A stretch of DNA of 64,000 bases from Planococcus sp. ISL-110 (GCF_018613575.1 NZ_JAGGPX010000012.1:1-64000), one strand, 5' to 3'; shown: positions 8,565 through 16,887, counted from the stretch's first letter. Translations and numbers: made by a program. The notes: generated from the letters alone by a model not told the origin.

Positions 8565-8591
8565 ATGAAAAACTACATAATCTTCAATTAA
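8565..8591 (+). CDS. Possible 8-aa peptide (MKNYIIFN)
   Basis: An ATG sits six bases after AGCGGAGGT, one of the strongest ribosome sites in the window, but the frame closes after eight codons, immediately before a terminator stem. It may be a real minipeptide, a translation decoy, or a leader whose translation affects the adjoining hairpin. The signals are clear; the product is hypothetical. Confidence 0.35.
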   Translation: MKNYIIFN

Positions 8592-8592
8592 C

Positions 8593-8629
8593 AAAGCAAT
8601 CCACTCGACTGACAGCGGATTGCTTTTTG
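8593..8629 (+). terminator. Terminator of the micropeptide unit
   Basis: Stem AAAGCAATCC / GGATTGCTTT with a 14-base loop and a five-T run, beginning two bases after the 8-codon frame. Confidence 0.82.
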
Positions 8630-8692
8630 TGTGTCCATTATTCCATTTTCATGATCAACTAAAGTGAAATCCCCATTGTAGAAGAACTTTGA

Positions 8693-8974
8693 TTATATTT
8701 TGACGTCATCGTATTCTTTATAGCGGTCAAAAGCCGTCACTGCATAAGAACAGACCGGTTCCATTTTATAGCTGTGTTCACGTGCGTAGTCTGCTGCCTG
8801 ATCTAAAAGCTTCTTGGCCAACCCTTTGTGGCGCATCGCTTCATCAACAAATGTATGCTCAATGACCATGACATCCGCCAACTCTGTCCACGTGATTTCC
8901 GCTTTCATTTCCCCTTCTTCTTCCAGACGGAAGGAAAATTCGTCGTTTCCTAATTCAATCAATTTAAAATTCAT
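8693..8974 (-). CDS. Small GNAT-like acetyltransferase (YjdJ type)
   Basis: 93-aa compact acetyltransferase of the Acetyltransf_CG type. It contains the acetyl-CoA motif HTFVDEAMRHKGLAKKLLDQA and the family's closing PVCSYAVTAFDRYKEY, where the Cys is conserved. Such proteins are about half the size of a full GNAT fold and their substrate is unknown. AGGAGGAG precedes the ATG. Its start lies 18 bases past the end of the dioxygenase gene, so the two are probably co-transcribed. Confidence 0.87.
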   Translation of the reverse strand: MNFKLIELGNDEFSFRLEEEGEMKAEITWTELADVMVIEHTFVDEAMRHKGLAKKLLDQAADYAREHSYKMEPVCSYAVTAFDRYKEYDDVKI

Positions 8975-8992
8975 CTTCCATTCTCCTCCTAT

Positions 8993-9961
8993 TCACTGGT
9001 TAATATTCAATGGGCGAAGAGATGCTTCGATCTGAGCGCGTTTCGGCTCCAAAAATGGCGGCAGTGCAAGCTCTTCTCCTAAAGCATCCATCGGTTCGTC
9101 CGTTGCGAAGCCTGGCTCATCTGTCGATAATTCAAAAAGAATCCCATTAGGCTCCCGGAAATAAATTGCCTTAAAATAATAACGGTCGACTTCGCCGGAA
9201 GTTACAAAACCATTTGATCGCAAATAATCATTCCACTTGCTGTAATCTTCGTACGTTTTTATACGGAACGCAACATGATGGACACTTCCTCTGCCGGGAC
9301 GTTCCGGCGGAAGGTCTGAACGCTCCTCTAAGTGTATTTCGCCAGCGGGACCGCCTTTTCCTGTCGAAAAGACTAAAATATCTTTTTGTCCCTCTACAGT
9401 GGATGGATAGCCACCTACCTGTTGAAATCCCATAATGTCTGTCAAAACAGCTGCAGTTTTATCGCTTTTGCGGACCGTCAAGCGGACATGCCCCAATCCG
9501 ATAATCGCAAACTCTTCCGGAATTCCGGACTTGGTCCACGGTATTCCATATTCAATGCCGTTGCCGTCATCGGCGACAAGCATCAATCTGGAGCCTTCGA
9601 AATCCTGGAAAGTTAAAGTTGCACGATTGAAGCGCTTCTCAATGCTGCCATGGGGAACCTGCAATTCAACAAAGCGTTCAATCCAATAATCCAGCGCTCT
9701 TTCACTTTTTACACGGAATGCGGTATTGCTGATACTTGAAACACCGGGGCGTGTCCTTCCGGCCATGGGAATATCGAAATACGTCATGTCACTACCCGGA
9801 GTTCCGACAGCATCAGCGTAGAACAGATGATAGGAAGATGGATTGTCCTGATTGACGCTTTTCTTTACTAAGCGCATTCCCAGTATCCGTGTAAAAAAGT
9901 CATGGTTAGCGTCAGCATTAGCTGTTATAGCAGAAACGTGGTGAATTCCTTCTAATTTCAT
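8993..9961 (-). CDS. mhqO: Ring-cleaving dioxygenase, MhqO/MhqA type (VOC family)
   Basis: 322-aa two-module vicinal-oxygen-chelate (glyoxalase-fold) protein of the group that protects Bacillus against quinones and aromatic electrophiles. The first metal ligand is in MKLEGIHHVSAI, the second-module His in GSVHHVAFRI and the terminal Glu in ILFELSTDEPGF. The ATG at 9961 follows GGGAGGGACTAAGG and gives the family's usual N-terminus. A 33-codon upstream extension runs through the promoter and operator and is not coding. A palindrome nearly identical to the MhqR operator lies between promoter and start, so quinone-type induction is likely. The mhqR gene itself is not here. Confidence 0.88.
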   Translation of the reverse strand: MKLEGIHHVSAITANADANHDFFTRILGMRLVKKSVNQDNPSSYHLFYADAVGTPGSDMTYFDIPMAGRTRPGVSSISNTAFRVKSERALDYWIERFVELQVPHGSIEKRFNRATLTFQDFEGSRLMLVADDGNGIEYGIPWTKSGIPEEFAIIGLGHVRLTVRKSDKTAAVLTDIMGFQQVGGYPSTVEGQKDILVFSTGKGGPAGEIHLEERSDLPPERPGRGSVHHVAFRIKTYEDYSKWNDYLRSNGFVTSGEVDRYYFKAIYFREPNGILFELSTDEPGFATDEPMDALGEELALPPFLEPKRAQIEASLRPLNINQ

Positions 9962-9978
9962 CCTTAGTCCCTCCCAAT

Positions 9979-9996
9979 TATCTTGAATTCGAGATA
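9979..9996. promoter_or_regulatory. MhqR-type operator of mhqO
   Basis: TATCTTGAATTCGAGATA is an 18-bp palindrome with a single mismatched pair around a central GAATTC. It matches my recollection of the Bacillus MhqR box (TATCTCGAATTCGAGATA). It lies just downstream of the -10, a repressing position. A second copy is at 27486. Confidence 0.72.
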
Positions 9997-10004
9997 TTAA
10001 TTCA

Positions 10005-10033
10005 ATGTTATCACTGTCTTTTATCGGGTGCAA
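10005..10033 (-). promoter_or_regulatory. mhqO promoter
   Basis: On the minus strand TTGCAC, 17 bases, TAACAT, directly upstream of the palindromic operator. Confidence 0.6.
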
Positions 10034-10050
10034 GCCATTAAACTCCAACA

Positions 10051-10090
10051 AAAAAAACAAGCAGACCCTGAAATTCAGGGCTTGCTTGTT
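10051..10090 (-). terminator. ypuA terminator
   Basis: Stem AACAAGC.AGACCCTGAA / TTCAGGGC.TTGCTTGTT with an eight-T run on the minus strand, just after the ypuA-like stop. Confidence 0.85.
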
Positions 10091-10094
10091 CCAA

Positions 10095-10982
10095 TTAATT
10101 CATCCAGCCGCGTACTGTATCAGCTAAATTTCTGAAGAACTTCTTCACACTTTCCCAAAATCCTTCGTCGTTGACGATTTCGCCAATTTTGTCTTCAATG
10201 GTCTTGCTCAAGTCTTCCAACTGGGTTGACCACTGTGAAAAATCGATATCAAGCTGTCGGATTCGGTCCATCAGATCCACCAATAATTGACGGTCTTCCG
10301 GACTTAATTCGATTTGAAGATTGCTCAATTGCTCTTCGACTATTTGTTCCACTTCTTCACGCGTAGCCGGATTTTGCTCTGCAATCTGCTTTTTGATTTC
10401 AGTTAACAGTTCGCTGACTTTAGCCTCTTCCACGCCGCCATCTGCCAGTTCAGTTGCAACGGTCAATTCGTCGTTTGCGACATCTGTCCGTTCGGGATCC
10501 AATTCTTCGCCGTTCACTTCATACGCTTTGTAGATTCCTACGAGCGCTGAATGGCCGGTTACTGCTTTGGGTGCTGCCACTTCTACAGTAGCGTTTTCAA
10601 TACCTGCAGTGAGCATGGCATTGGCGTACATTTCAGACGTCACTTGTGTGATGTTGTCGGGAGTCACGATTTCAATGACCAGACCAGCACCTTCATCTTT
10701 GCGGGTGATCTTTGCAGATGAATACATGTTCGCACGGGAGTCGCCATCTTTGATGTAGTTGACCAGGTCCTGTCCGGTCACTTCAATTTCTTCCACATCC
10801 ACTTCTCCTGCAACATCCAGGCTTTCAGCAACAGATGCTTTTTCATCAGCTGATAAATTGCCTCCGTAAACTACGATCGGCAGGCCAAACTTTTCATTGA
10901 TGCCGACATTTGCCGAACTGTATGACGGCAGCATAATAGACAGAGTGAACAGTAATGCTATGACAGTGAGTAATTTTTTCAT
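10095..10982 (-). CDS. ypuA: DUF1002 secreted protein (YpuA-like)
   Basis: 295-aa exported protein with a Sec signal peptide (MKKLLTVIALLFTLSIMLPS, cleavage probably after SSA near residue 24). The body matches the DUF1002/YpuA family: VVYGGNLSADEKASV, the Asn-Met-Tyr-Ser-Ser-Ala-Lys region (NMYSSAKITRKDEGAG) and TAGIENATVEVAAPKAVTGHSALVGIYKAYE. The C-terminal third is helical and acidic. The function of YpuA is not established, but cell-surface location is expected. AAAGAAAGGGGC precedes the ATG. Confidence 0.85.
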   Translation of the reverse strand: MKKLLTVIALLFTLSIMLPSYSSANVGINEKFGLPIVVYGGNLSADEKASVAESLDVAGEVDVEEIEVTGQDLVNYIKDGDSRANMYSSAKITRKDEGAGLVIEIVTPDNITQVTSEMYANAMLTAGIENATVEVAAPKAVTGHSALVGIYKAYEVNGEELDPERTDVANDELTVATELADGGVEEAKVSELLTEIKKQIAEQNPATREEVEQIVEEQLSNLQIELSPEDRQLLVDLMDRIRQLDIDFSQWSTQLEDLSKTIEDKIGEIVNDEGFWESVKKFFRNLADTVRGWMN

Positions 10983-11035
10983 TTTTTATTGCCCCTTTCT
11001 TTAAATTAATACGAAATTAACTTAAAAAGGTTCCT

Positions 11036-11896
11036 TTACTTCGTTGACTTGGTCCATCCTTCTTCTTGGGTGATCTGGCGGTTTTTATACAATTTGCCGA
11101 GTGCACGCTTGAAAGCCGCTTTGCTCATACCGAAGATTTCTTGGATTTCGTCCGGTGAAGATTTATCGGTAAATGGCATCTTGCCGCCCGATTCTTCGAG
11201 ATAACGCATGATTTCATCCGCGTCATCTGACAAACGTTCCTGTTTTCTTGGAAGCAACGAGCCGTTAAGTGTACCATCGTCTTTGACATCGATGATGCGG
11301 ACGGTTTTTTCTTCCCCAAGGCGTGGTTCTTCATGGCGTTCTGTTTCGTGAACGAAGATCCGGTACATTTCAGGTACTGACAGCATGAAAGTACCAACCG
11401 GCAACAGGCGGTAAGCGCGTGCCTGCAAGTTTTGATTAAAAGCGGTTCCCGGTGCCGGCTGCATCAGTTCCAGAACTTTTTCTTCAGTTGCGAGACGCCC
11501 GTACAGATCACCGTGGCGATCTGTACGAAGTGTCATAAAGATATGGTCGCCCTGCTTTGGCCATAATTCCATGATTTGTGGAAGATCGGCTGGCAGTAGA
11601 TAGACTTCGCGTGTTGTGCCGATATCAACTACTGCGCCTTCCCGAGGTGACACTTTCAAAACTTTCGCCCAGCCGTATTCACTTGGCAGGATGTGAGGAA
11701 TCATCGGCGTGGCCGAAACGCCTCCTTGGCGGTTGCGGTATAGAAAGACTTCAATCTCTTCTCCGATTTCCTGGCCTTCTTCTATTTCTGACGCATTCAT
11801 CATCACTTCATCGCCTGAACCATCTGATAAAATCCATTGCGATGTCGAACGGTCTTTTACTTGTAATGTCGCTTTTAATCCTGGGTGTAAAGCCAT
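11036..11896 (-). CDS. cvfB: CvfB family S1-like RNA-binding protein (YitL)
   Basis: 286-aa protein with tandem S1-type OB folds (about residues 1-60, 70-135 and 145-215) and a C-terminal winged helix (SSPDEIQEIFGMSKAAFKRALGKLYKNRQI). This is the CvfB/YitL layout. CvfB binds RNA and affects virulence-factor expression in Staphylococcus aureus; in Bacillus it is a conserved post-transcriptional factor of unclear target. AGGAGGAGC precedes the ATG at 11896. It lies 22 bases downstream of mntR and is probably co-transcribed. Confidence 0.88.
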   Translation of the reverse strand: MALHPGLKATLQVKDRSTSQWILSDGSGDEVMMNASEIEEGQEIGEEIEVFLYRNRQGGVSATPMIPHILPSEYGWAKVLKVSPREGAVVDIGTTREVYLLPADLPQIMELWPKQGDHIFMTLRTDRHGDLYGRLATEEKVLELMQPAPGTAFNQNLQARAYRLLPVGTFMLSVPEMYRIFVHETERHEEPRLGEEKTVRIIDVKDDGTLNGSLLPRKQERLSDDADEIMRYLEESGGKMPFTDKSSPDEIQEIFGMSKAAFKRALGKLYKNRQITQEEGWTKSTK

Positions 11897-11917
11897 AATA
11901 AGCTCCTCCTATTTTTA

Positions 11918-12340
11918 TTAACTGTCTTTTCCTTCTTTTTTCAGCTGTTCGAGCTTCTCCCTAAAATCCGGGCTTTCTTCCAGCAGTTGGACCAAATCGG
12001 CAATCCGATCGATTGAATTCCAGCTCAAATGGTGTTCGATTCCTTCAACGTCTCCATAGATCCGCTCTTCTTCCACACCAATCAACTGGAGAAATTGCTC
12101 AAGCAAACCATGCCGTTGCAACAACCGTTTTCCCAGTTTCTGACCTTTTGGCGTCAACACTAGACCTCGATAACGTTCGTATATCAAGTATCCGTCCTTA
12201 TCCAGCTTCTGAACCATCTTGGTGACAGAAGAAGGCAACACCGATAAGGCCTCCGCGATATCCGATACACGCGCATAGCCCTTTTGCTCAATTAATGAAT
12301 AGATGATTTCAATATGGTCTTCCATACTTGGAGTAGGCAA
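11918..12340 (-). CDS. mntR: Manganese-responsive transcriptional regulator MntR
   Basis: 140-aa DtxR-family repressor of manganese uptake genes. It is nearly collinear with Bacillus Mnt[19 protein letters not shown], then the winged helix [37 protein letters not shown], then metal-site residues in [15 protein letters not shown]. Asp8, Glu99, Glu102 and His103 equivalents appear present. The start is taken as the TTG at 12340, six bases after GGGAGGAAAG, which restores the family's short N-terminus; the longer GTG frame begins within the ribosome site. It needs no C-terminal SH3 domain, as in Bacillus. A Mn-dependent pyrophosphatase and a ZIP transporter elsewhere in the window fit a manganese-using cell. 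Confidence 0.93.
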   Translation of the reverse strand: MPTPSMEDHIEIIYSLIEQKGYARVSDIAEALSVLPSSVTKMVQKLDKDGYLIYERYRGLVLTPKGQKLGKRLLQRHGLLEQFLQLIGVEEERIYGDVEGIEHHLSWNSIDRIADLVQLLEESPDFREKLEQLKKEGKDS

Positions 12341-12441
12341 AATTCTTTCCTCCCTCACGTAACTATGTTCAGTTTACTATACCGCCATCATTGAAACAAC
12401 TGAACTTGGGTGTCCTTGTAACAGTCCGTTTTTTCAGAAAG

Positions 12442-12467
12442 GTTTAAGCTAATTGCGGTCAGGGTAG
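12442..12467 (+). promoter_or_regulatory. Candidate sigma-B promoter
   Basis: GTTTAA at 12442-12447, 14 bases, GGGTAG at 12462-12467: a perfect -35 and five of six at -10. It lies about 50 bases upstream of the Lmo0937-like gene. Confidence 0.62.
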
Positions 12468-12515
12468 TTATTACTATAAACAAAATAGTTATTCTTGAAA
12501 AGGTAGGTGAAAAAT

Positions 12516-12671
12516 ATGGGACGCATTCTTTGGATTATTTTAGCAGTTATTATCGTAGTATGGCTTATCGGATTCTTAATGGACGTAGCAGGTGGACTAA
12601 TACACATTCTTCTAATCATTGCTGCAATCGTTCTGGTTATCAATTTAGTAACTGGACGTAAAGGCGTATAG
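12516..12671 (+). CDS. Lmo0937 family membrane protein, 51 aa
   Basis: Small two-helix membrane protein (MGRILWIILAVIIVVWLIGF, then GGLIHILLIIAAIVLVINLV) ending in the basic tail TGRKGV. This matches the Lmo0937-type small hydrophobic proteins found across Bacillota, whose function is unknown. AAGGTAGGTG precedes the ATG. It has its own sigma-B-like promoter and a strong terminator, so it is a single-gene unit likely induced by general stress. It is shorter than many gene-calling cut-offs. Confidence 0.78.
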   Translation: MGRILWIILAVIIVVWLIGFLMDVAGGLIHILLIIAAIVLVINLVTGRKGV

Positions 12672-12693
12672 CCATAGCATTAACTGAACGCAC

Positions 12694-12744
12694 AAGGCTG
12701 TTCCCAAAGTCATTTATTATGACTTTGGGAACAGCCTTTTTTTG
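12694..12744 (+). terminator. Strong terminator
   Basis: Twenty-bp perfect stem from AAGGCTGTTCCC to GGGAACAGCCTT with loop TTATT, then a seven-T run. Confidence 0.9.
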
Positions 12745-12858
12745 TTTTCTTATTTAGGATGCTCCAGTTTTAAAAGCGGGAAGAGAAAAACATCAGCCTT
12801 TCTCTTACCGCTTTCCAAAGAGCTTAACCGCTCCCCTAATTGTTCTTAGAGCCGGACT

Positions 12859-13977
12859 CTATTTTCTGACCTTAGCGTAAACACAGGTATCCCGGAGCTT
12901 ATTCCCTACCCTGGAAACCGCATCATTCCGCAAGATGCCTTCCAACTCGAATTGCAGCCGGTTGGCTACCGCACGGCTGCGGACATTGTCGGGGTCACAA
13001 CGGATTTCGACGCGGTTGGCTCCGAGTTCTTCAAAAGCGAAACGTGTGATGCGTTCGACCGCTTCTGTAACAAATCCTTTGCCCTCGTAGCGGCTGTCAA
13101 CCCAATAGCCAATCTCGAATTTGCGTACTTCCCAGTCGATGCGATGAAGCCCTGTAGAACCGATAAACTGTCCGGTTTCCTTCAGAAAGAAATGAAGCCG
13201 CAAATCCTTGCGCAATTTAAAATCCGCCTCAGCTTCAACCAAGGTCGCTTTTGTTTCTGAAAGGTCAGGCTTTTGCTGTGCAAATGGCAGCCATGGCCGG
13301 AATGCCTCCAGAGAATGCATGACCGCCTCGTAACTGGCCTGTGCGTCTTCTTTTCTTGGCGCACGGATCAGTAAGCGCTCCGACTCGAATTCTTCCGGGA
13401 AATCCAGCAGTATCGGATTGAACGGCGGCTCTTTGATTTCTGTTACGTTGTCGTCCCACAGCACCGGCGTTGTGATTCCCGCCTGCCAGTCTTCGCGGGT
13501 CATGCCATAAGTCACTGCATCATAATAGCGGTTTTCCCTTGGAGAAAACCAGGCTTGGCGCAAATGGGCCTCTTTGACAAAGCCGGTACGCTCAAAAGCT
13601 TTGCGCATGGCAAAATTGTCATGCCGTGTATTGCCTTCCAGACGAATTTTCTTCTCTGGCAGCGAGAAGACAAAATCTGCGACCAACTTCAATGCTTTCG
13701 GTCCATAGCCTTTGCTGCGGTAAGGATCTGCAATCCGCAAATCGAAAAGTGGGATGTCGTCCTGCAAATCAAAGATTTTCACTAAGCCCACCTGCTGTTT
13801 TTCTTCATCTTCAATCCAGAATGTCGTCACTTGATCCGACTTATAGCCGCCCTCTTCAATCGTTTTTTCGATCAAAGCCCGGACAGGATGCTCATGCCCA
13901 TGAAAAGGCCACGAGTTGGTTGTCATAAAATGAATCAGCTGCTCTTGTTCTTCCATTGTCCACTCTGTTAACTTCAA
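12859..13977 (-). CDS. Tandem GNAT acetyltransferase (two fused domains)
   Basis: 372-aa protein built of two complete GNAT domains. The N-terminal domain (about 1-165) has LRIADPYRSKGYGPKALKLV as acetyl-CoA motif and NFAMRKAFERTGF. A proline-rich linker (about 170-200) follows. The C-terminal domain (about 200-370) is RimJ/RimL-like: FESERLLIRAPRKEDA at its start, GYWVDSRYEGKGFVTEA as acetyl-CoA motif and VRSRAVANRLQFELEG. The start is TTG at 13977 after TTGGAGGTTTTGTA. It sits 21 bases below cadA on the same strand. Substrates are unknown, and both domains look catalytically competent by motif. Confidence 0.85.
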   Translation of the reverse strand: MKLTEWTMEEQEQLIHFMTTNSWPFHGHEHPVRALIEKTIEEGGYKSDQVTTFWIEDEEKQQVGLVKIFDLQDDIPLFDLRIADPYRSKGYGPKALKLVADFVFSLPEKKIRLEGNTRHDNFAMRKAFERTGFVKEAHLRQAWFSPRENRYYDAVTYGMTREDWQAGITTPVLWDDNVTEIKEPPFNPILLDFPEEFESERLLIRAPRKEDAQASYEAVMHSLEAFRPWLPFAQQKPDLSETKATLVEAEADFKLRKDLRLHFFLKETGQFIGSTGLHRIDWEVRKFEIGYWVDSRYEGKGFVTEAVERITRFAFEELGANRVEIRCDPDNVRSRAVANRLQFELEGILRNDAVSRVGNKLRDTCVYAKVRK

Positions 13978-13998
13978 TACAAAACCTCCAAACGTACC

Positions 13999-16068
13999 TC
14001 ACTTCTGAACTTTCACAAGACGCAATGCATTCAAGATTACTATGAGCGTGGCACCCATATCTGCGAAAATCGCAATCCACAGTGTCAGCCAGCCTGGAAT
14101 AATTAACAGCAATGCAATGATCTTGAGCCCTAATGCAAAGACGATATTTTCTTTTATTATACGCAATGTCTTTCGGCTGAGTCGAATTGTATAAGGAAGT
14201 TTTTCCAAATCATCGGCCATCAGGGCGATATCCGCAGTTTCCAGCGCTGCGTCTGTCCCTGCTCCGCCCATCGCGATGCCAATGCTTGATGCAGCCAGAG
14301 CCGGTGCATCGTTAATGCCATCACCGACCATAGCAACTCGGCCGTACTGCTTTTTCAACTCTTTAATTGCAGATAGTTTGTCTTCAGGCATTAATCCCGC
14401 CCGGACATCCGTTACACCGATTTCCGCTGCAATAGCTGTTGCCGTTGCCGGATGATCCCCTGTCAGCATAATGGTCCCTTTGATGCCCATTTCTTTCAGT
14501 TTCTTAATGATTGAAGGGCTTTCTGTGCGAATGGCATCTGCTACGGCAATGATTCCCAGCAGCGCTGTTTCTGAAAATACAGCGGTAACGGACTTTCCAC
14601 TCTCTTGCAGTTTACGCGCTTTTTCCGGAATACGTAAGCCTTTTTCTTCTGCCCAATCCAAACTGCCGACGTGGATAGTTTCTTCATTAACCAGTGCATA
14701 AGCACCTTTGCCCGTAACCGAGTTAAACTCTTCAGAAGCATAGACACCTGCTGCTGCTTTTGAAATGGCTCTTGCCAAGGGATGCTGTGACATGGTTTCC
14801 ACTGATGCTGCCAGTTTCAGCAGCTCTTCATTGGCGATGGTACTTTGGGTCAGAACGTCTGTCACTTCCGGATACCCTTTAGTCAATGTTCCCGTTTTAT
14901 CAAAGGCGACTGCGTTGATCCGGCCGGTTTCTTCCAAGTGAACGCCGCCTTTAATGAGTACTCCCTGACGCGCGGCATTGCCGATGGCTGTCACAATGGC
15001 GACCGGAGTTGACACAACTAACGCACATGGACAACCCACTACAAGTACTGCCAAGCCCTGGTAAACCCACAGTTCCCAATTACCGGTCACAAAGCCTGGG
15101 ACCAATGCTACGAAAAAGGCGATGGCGATGATGGCTGGTGTGTAGTATTTGGCGAACTGATCGATAAACTTCTGGGTCGGCGCTTTTTCGGCCTGCGCTT
15201 CTTCTACAAGATGGATGATTTTTGCGATGGTAGTGTCTTCCACACGTTTGGTAACGGTGACTTCGAGTGCCCCTTCATCATTCATCGTACCGGCAAAAAC
15301 TTCATCTCCGACAGTTTTGACCGCAGGAAGCGATTCTCCTGTAATGGCTGCTTGGTTGACCGCCGACTGCCCGCGAAGGACCGTGCCGTCCATGGCGATT
15401 TTCTGCCCCGGTTTGACGATCAAAATATCTCCGATTCGGATATCTTCCGTATCCATTTCAATCAATTCACCGCTGCGCTGAATGAGTGCCCGTGCCGGAG
15501 CCAGATCCATCAGGCTGCGGATCGACTGGCGCGCTTTGTTCATGGAGAAGGACTCTAATGCTTCACTGACAGCGAAAAGAAATACCACAACAGCGCCTTC
15601 ACGCCATTCGCCGATAATGACTGCACCAATAATTGCGATTGTCATCAACGTTTTCATATCAAACTGCAATGTGCTGAGGTTTTTCAGCCCGGTCCAGAAC
15701 ATATGGTAACCACCGATTGCCATGGAACCGCCAAACAGCGCAATGGACCAGGGATGCGTTTCGCCGATTTGGAACGAAACAATGATTCCCGCTATCAGCA
15801 GCAGCAGCGAAAGAGCGGTCTCTATCGTCTGGCGACGCTGATAGAAGGGAACATGCTGGACTTTTTCTTTTTCAGGATAAACACGGATATGGTCGAAGGC
15901 GCCTGCTTTTTCAAGCGCTTCAATCGTCACATTCCCGTCGATGGTCAATTTGGAAGCACCGAAATTCAAATTGACATCCTTGATATCAGGCAAGTCACGG
16001 ACATTCCTTTCAAACTTGGCCGCACAACTGGTACACGATAAATTTTCAAGGCGGTAGGTTTTAACCAT
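13999..16068 (-). CDS. cadA: Cadmium/zinc-translocating P1B-type ATPase CadA
   Basis: 689-aa heavy-metal efflux ATPase exporting Cd(II), Zn(II) and Pb(II). One N-terminal heavy-metal-associated domain carries CTSCAAKF (Cys pair at about residues 12 and 15). The core has TGES (actuator), GCPCALVVSTP (the CPC metal site of helix 6), the phosphorylation site DKTGTLTKG, an HP dipeptide in MSQHPLARAI and GDGINDAPALA. The start is placed at the ATG at 16068, after AAGGTGTGGAA, overlapping the cadC end by eight bases. The longer frame inside cadC is unlikely. This is a classical cadC-cadA operon under metal-relieved repression. Confidence 0.94.
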   Translation of the reverse strand: MVKTYRLENLSCTSCAAKFERNVRDLPDIKDVNLNFGASKLTIDGNVTIEALEKAGAFDHIRVYPEKEKVQHVPFYQRRQTIETALSLLLLIAGIIVSFQIGETHPWSIALFGGSMAIGGYHMFWTGLKNLSTLQFDMKTLMTIAIIGAVIIGEWREGAVVVFLFAVSEALESFSMNKARQSIRSLMDLAPARALIQRSGELIEMDTEDIRIGDILIVKPGQKIAMDGTVLRGQSAVNQAAITGESLPAVKTVGDEVFAGTMNDEGALEVTVTKRVEDTTIAKIIHLVEEAQAEKAPTQKFIDQFAKYYTPAIIAIAFFVALVPGFVTGNWELWVYQGLAVLVVGCPCALVVSTPVAIVTAIGNAARQGVLIKGGVHLEETGRINAVAFDKTGTLTKGYPEVTDVLTQSTIANEELLKLAASVETMSQHPLARAISKAAAGVYASEEFNSVTGKGAYALVNEETIHVGSLDWAEEKGLRIPEKARKLQESGKSVTAVFSETALLGIIAVADAIRTESPSIIKKLKEMGIKGTIMLTGDHPATATAIAAEIGVTDVRAGLMPEDKLSAIKELKKQYGRVAMVGDGINDAPALAASSIGIAMGGAGTDAALETADIALMADDLEKLPYTIRLSRKTLRIIKENIVFALGLKIIALLLIIPGWLTLWIAIFADMGATLIVILNALRLVKVQK

Positions 16069-16417
16069 TTTCCACACCTTCTTTCGTGTGTTCATGAGCG
16101 ATTGTCACCAATTGGCGGACATGGTCATCCGACAAGGAATAGTAAATCTGCTTTCCTTTGCGCTCCGACTTTGCCAATGCACGCTCCCGCAGATAACGCA
16201 GGTGATGGGAAGCGGTCGCTGTGGAAGAGCCAATGACCGCAGCAATATCACAGACGCACATTTCTTCTTCTATCGTTAAGGCATATGCGATGCTCAATCT
16301 AGTTTCATCCGCCAGCGCTTTAAATAAATTTGCTACATCCCCTAAATCGGTCATGCGCTTCTGGACGCGATCGACCGCTTCCGGATGGACTTTTGTCACT
16401 TCACATACTTCTTTCAT
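16061..16417 (-). CDS. cadC: Metal-responsive ArsR/SmtB repressor CadC
   Basis: 118-aa winged-helix repressor of the cad operon. The CadC-specific metal-binding cysteines are visible: the N-terminal Cys in KEVCEVTKV and the ELCVCDL-type motif EEMCVCDIA on the alpha-3 helix. The DNA recognition helix follows in SSTATASHHLRYLRE. CadC binds operator DNA as a dimer and is released by Cd(II), Pb(II) or Zn(II). AGAGGTGCGGC precedes the ATG. Two inverted repeats around its promoter are the probable autoregulatory operators. Confidence 0.94.
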   Translation of the reverse strand: MKEVCEVTKVHPEAVDRVQKRMTDLGDVANLFKALADETRLSIAYALTIEEEMCVCDIAAVIGSSTATASHHLRYLRERALAKSERKGKQIYYSLSDDHVRQLVTIAHEHTKEGVENG

Positions 16418-16433
16418 GCCGCACCTCTTTCAT

Positions 16434-16501
16434 TCAAATAGAGATTTGATTGTTTCCATCAGTATATCTACTCCACCCACTACAGTCAAACGAATGTTTG
16501 A
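16434..16501 (-). promoter_or_regulatory. cad promoter with two CadC-type operators
   Basis: On the minus strand TTGACT (16484-16489), 17 bases, TATACT (16461-16466): a near-consensus sigma-A promoter. Operator 1, TCAAACGAATGTTTGA (16486-16501), overlaps the -35. Operator 2, TCAAATAGAGATTTGA (16434-16449), lies just downstream of the start point. Both have the six-four-six inverted layout of the plasmid pI258 CadC site (TCAAATAAATATTTGA, from memory). Confidence 0.75.
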
Positions 16502-16584
16502 ATGAATTACATTTACTTCCTAAAAAGACGATCCAGTTTCAAGTTATTGTTTTGGAGAGCATCACTTTCGCCTAAATCTCCAAA

Positions 16585-16874
16585 GTGAACGCCCGCAAAG
16601 AAGGAATGGAATCCAACGCGTCGAATAGATATACCATACACGGGCAATTGTTTTTTGCTTCTTCCCAAAACTTCGTCTCCGCATTCGATAAAGTTGAAGC
16701 CGCCAAAGGAGTTATCCTGAATTACTCAGATGCGGCTGTCTGGGACGATTCCGGTATCGGTGCAATTGACCGGGTCATGAATAAACTGTTGAAATTGTCG
16801 GTTTGAATGTCTCCAGCCAGAAGCTCGTGGATAAGTCAGCGACATCCGGCAATGCAGGCAAGAACACACATTAA
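16585..16874 (+). pseudogene. Remnant of SulP-family anion transporter (STAS end)
   Basis: Only the C-terminal STAS part of a SulP-type transporter survives. In the first frame, YTIHGQLFFASSQNFVSAFD and VILNYSDAAVWDDSGIGAID match the STAS fold. The frame then dies at about 16805. A different frame from about 16790 continues EIVGLNVSSQKLVDKSATSG, the expected STAS ending, and stops at 16874. The transmembrane portion is missing upstream, where the cad promoter begins. SulP genes in Bacillus relatives are often followed by a universal stress protein gene, and one is still present here, 13 bases downstream. This supports in-place decay. Confidence 0.8.
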
Positions 16875-16887
16875 GGGGGGATGCTCC

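Noticed and set aside
9962-10060. 33-codon N-terminal extension of the mhqO-type protein
   Set aside because: It covers the promoter and operator, has no ribosome site, and the ATG at 9961 gives the family's usual start.
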